From: Entomortierella parvispora
Taxonomy: Eukaryota > Mortierellomycota > Mortierellomycetes > Mortierellales > Mortierellaceae
Reading direction: 5' to 3'
DNA length: 64,000 nucleotides
Assembly: GCA_963573315.1 (NCBI GenBank)
Contig: OY752143.1
Span: 2,604,001 to 2,668,000 of the forward strand
Part shown: positions 61,497 to 64,000 of the stretch, one piece after another
How positions within the stretch are numbered: the stretch's first letter is position 1
Layout of the letters: the number at the start of each line of letters is the position of its first letter
Program-made: the position numbers and the translations under genes
The notes under the pieces: model-generated
The model's database searches: none
What the model saw: the letters and a program-made list of their open reading frames with translations, nothing else
What the model was told of the DNA's origin: nothing

Positions 61497-63550
61497 TGTA
61501 TTGTATCGAGAAAAGACAATGAGAAGAGAGAAGTCAATGGGTTGGGTTCAGCAGGCGTGGGAACGATGAAGAGCAAGAGAGTGGATGTGGAGGTGGCAGT
61601 GGAGTGGAGAGGAAGGAAGAGGCGTGGGGAAAGAGAGAAATGCAAAAAAAGTGAGGGACAGGCGCGGCTGCTTTTATACCTGGAACGCAGCAGATGACAC
61701 CGGAAAAAAGAAGTGATTGGCGGTCGTCTTGACTTCACGCGCCAGGAAGGAGGCAACGACCCCATCTGGTTTCGCAGGCTGAGGCAGAACAATCCGAGCA
61801 CGACAGCAGGGGGCGGGCATCGGCATCCATTCATGATTGTTCATCCTTCGGCTATTTGGAGGCCGAACAAGCTTCCCTTTCTTGGACCAGATCCTAGCCG
61901 CTCCGCCCAGAGGGTGTCAGTTAGTCGCACCGTCCGGACACAAGAATCAAGCTCCAAACCCTGAATGGGAGAGCGCTTCCAGGGAACGATTTGTAGCTCG
62001 CTGTTCCCCACACCGGCACAGACGCGTAAATGCCTGTGGGTTTGGTTTGATGCGCCAAAATAATCCTCCGGAGGAACGTTACTCCAACAAACAAGAGCCA
62101 GGAGGGGCCAAGGGGGGCTCGCCCCGTTAGAATCGACTTGCTGCCGAACGTCCATTGACGCCGGGCAGGCTAGCCATTGGACGATATACTTTTGCGCTAG
62201 AGCCACACCAGCCTCAATGCAGCTGCTGTAGACTATCCACTCTCCATTATTTCCAGGATGCGTCTCGCGAAAACTAGATCCGAGATTTCACAGCGTCTGT
62301 GTTTCTGTCAAACGTGCTTGAAAAACATGGAGGTGGCACGTCGTCATCTCTTTGTTTGGTGGCGCAAACTTGGTCACTAGCCTGTCAAAGTCCACTGCGC
62401 CTCGGCCACGTTCAGTGAAATCCAGGCCATTGAGTTTATGTCTTCTATCATCCGCAGACAAGCAGGAGGACTTCAATGTTGTCAGCTAACTTGCTTTAGT
62501 TTGTGCAACGGGATGCAAGAATGGAGAAGCGGAGAGCGACAAAACCTCGGTCAGACAAGGGTGGCACCGTTGACTTTCACAGCAGGCAGGCAAAGTGCTG
62601 TGCAGCCTATGCAGCACTTTTTTTTTCTTCTTGCCTTTCTCTCTTCTGATCAGTTTTTCCGTTCCTGTGGCGTCAAATGCATAGAGCCATGGCATATCCA
62701 CTGTGCATTGGCGATCAAGAGGCGCGAAGGTAGCGAGCAATGACGAGACAATGAGCTGGAAAAGACGAAAAGGTAGAAAAGACAGCAAGTGAGGACGAAG
62801 CGAGAAAAGAGAGCCCTCTCGAGTACATACTGTTGCTCTCACAAATGTTTTTAAATGCTGCGTTTCTCTCTCCTTGTGCAAGTTGCCTAAGACCATGGCC
62901 AGTGGAGAGACATCCAACAATCAGCAGATCAAAGTAAAGGACTTGAGAAGAAAAGTCGGAGGATGGGAAGAAAACTTGTGGGTATATGTTATACGATGTG
63001 GGTTGCTAATGATGTGTTCCAAAGTTCGACCTGAGCTTTCAGAGCGTTGCAGTGCAGTTGTTCTGGACCCTGGAGGGGTAAAAAAGCACCAGATAGAGCC
63101 TGCAATTGCTTGTTTCCTGCATCCCCGTGGGGATGAATCGGACACGGCGCAGTGTAGTGCAGACACGACGAGGACGAAGGCGAGGTGAGGTGGGGAGAGA
63201 GCGAGAGCAGTGTGTGTGTGGGGGCAAAGAGGAGAGCCATTCGGTCAAAGACAAGCAGACAAGCGTCCTGGCGGCGTGGCATTGGCAGGGCCTTGTTGAT
63301 GTTTTGTGCTCCCAGGCACTCTATTGTTATTGGTGTCTTTGTACCTCAGCGACAAAGGTCTCGGGGTGGACTCGGTGTTCCATCCTCACGACTGTTGGAG
63401 AGCGAGGAGGAGAGAGGAGAGAGGTAGCGATGTGATGTAGTGGAGAAGGAGTTTTGCCTGTGTGAGAGAGAGAGAGAGAAAAGGATGGACGCGTGAGAGA
63501 GAGAAAGACAGAGAGAGAGAGAGGACACAGACAGGGGGAAAAAGAACGTG
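61497..63550. other. Long non-coding stretch
   Basis: About 2 kb. Near end: upstream region of M20 copy B, A/G-rich. A perfect 12-bp palindrome TCCTCCGGAGGA lies at 62064-62075. (GA)n at about 63461-63523. Short open frames, including one with ATG at 62895, have no family support. I see no gene. Confidence 0.5.
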
Positions 63551-64000
63551 TTGAACAAGCGGGAACCATGCCCATGGTGTCCAGAAATGAATCCTCTGAC
63601 TCCGTTCTCTCTTTGCCTCGTTTCGTGTTTGTTCTCTGGCCTCATTTCTGCTGCTCCTCCATGGTCCTTGGTCTCTTTCTTCGTTCTTTCCCTTCCCTTC
63701 CCTTCCTTTTTCTTCCCTTCCCTTCCCTTCCCTTCCCTTCCCTTCCTCCTGTGGTTTGCTCCCTTCACTAAATTTCATCCACATATTTTTTTCTTTCCCC
63801 GTCTTTCCACTCTCTCTTTCTCTCTTTCTCCCTCTCTCGTCTTGTTTCTTTCCTCCACTCGCATCCCAACCAACCATCCCCTCCCTGCCTCCGTCCATTC
63901 ATCCCCATTCCCCTAATATCATCACTGCAATCACTGCAACTCTCCTTTTCCTCGGCCTTCCCGAGGATTCCTTGCTCCCAGCCGCGCCTTCCTCTGCTTC
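63551..64000 (+). promoter_or_regulatory. Probable leader/promoter of a gene to the right
   Basis: Long C/T-rich stretch to the window end, like the leaders before the histone, GMC and dehydrogenase starts here. No start codon of a supported gene is reached. Confidence 0.35.
63690..63746. repeat. (TTCCC)n repeat
   Basis: Repeated TTCCC units within a strongly pyrimidine-rich block. Confidence 0.85.

Noticed and set aside
62895-63188. Frame opening MASGETSNNQQ
   Set aside because: No family similarity, no splice support, and composition like the surrounding intergenic DNA.

Overview
The window is nuclear DNA from a filamentous fungus. Genes are dense, most are split by short GT-AG introns (many 60-130 bp), AATAAA signals follow several genes, and leaders are pyrimidine-rich. 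Gene content points to an early-diverging lineage, most likely Mortierellomycota: alkylglycerol monooxygenase (a tetrahydrobiopterin enzyme), a class II HMG-CoA reductase, an Ndc10-type Crypton remnant and a SreA/Fep1-type iron GATA factor. That placement is inference from gene content only. Exon borders were set by hand from splice motifs, reading phase and protein-family continuity; every joined CDS is phase-consistent.

Layout. 1-2.5 kb (-): 5' part of an ITC1/ACF1-like chromatin-remodelling subunit. It is divergent from a linker histone H1 gene (3.4-4.6, +), so two chromatin genes share one 910-bp intergenic region. EB1/BIM1 (5.0-6.5, +), RBG2/DRG2 GTPase (6.7-9.0, +) and a kelch-repeat membrane protein (9.8-11.9, +) follow. 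An NDR/CBK1 kinase (15.1-12.4, -) is divergent from a BSD-domain gene (16.1-17.7, +). AGMO (19.8-17.9, -) and class II HMGR (23.7-20.7, -) are two lipid-metabolism genes on the same strand. 24.2-26.4 holds a decayed Crypton recombinase, followed by a 60-codon small gene (26.9, +). The two-finger GATA repressor (31.8-27.5, -) and a SAP-like nuclear protein (34.3-32.7, -) come next.

34.5-44.2 kb is transporter and redox territory: two tandem MFS paralogues (-), a GMC oxidoreductase (+) and an intronless PHO89-type phosphate symporter (-). After it come a small secreted protein built from a duplicated two-cysteine module (45.4-46.1, +), an AMSH-type JAMM deubiquitinase (46.3-48.5, +), a divergent eIF5A paralogue (49.2-48.7, -), methylmalonate-semialdehyde dehydrogenase (49.8-51.6, +) and a second GMC oxidoreductase (52.2-54.5, +).

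54.8-61.5 kb is a mirror-image locus. Two convergent M20 amidohydrolase paralogues with matching exon structure flank a pair of near-identical inverted arms of about 645 bp. Each arm carries one tRNA-Ile(AAT). The last 2.5 kb has no gene I can support and ends in a pyrimidine-rich stretch that looks like the leader of a gene beyond the window.

The strongest leads are the class II HMGR with a roughly 240-residue insertion, the mirrored tRNA/M20 locus, the eIF5A paralogue that keeps its hypusine lysine, and the duplicated secreted module. None of these was checked against a database.
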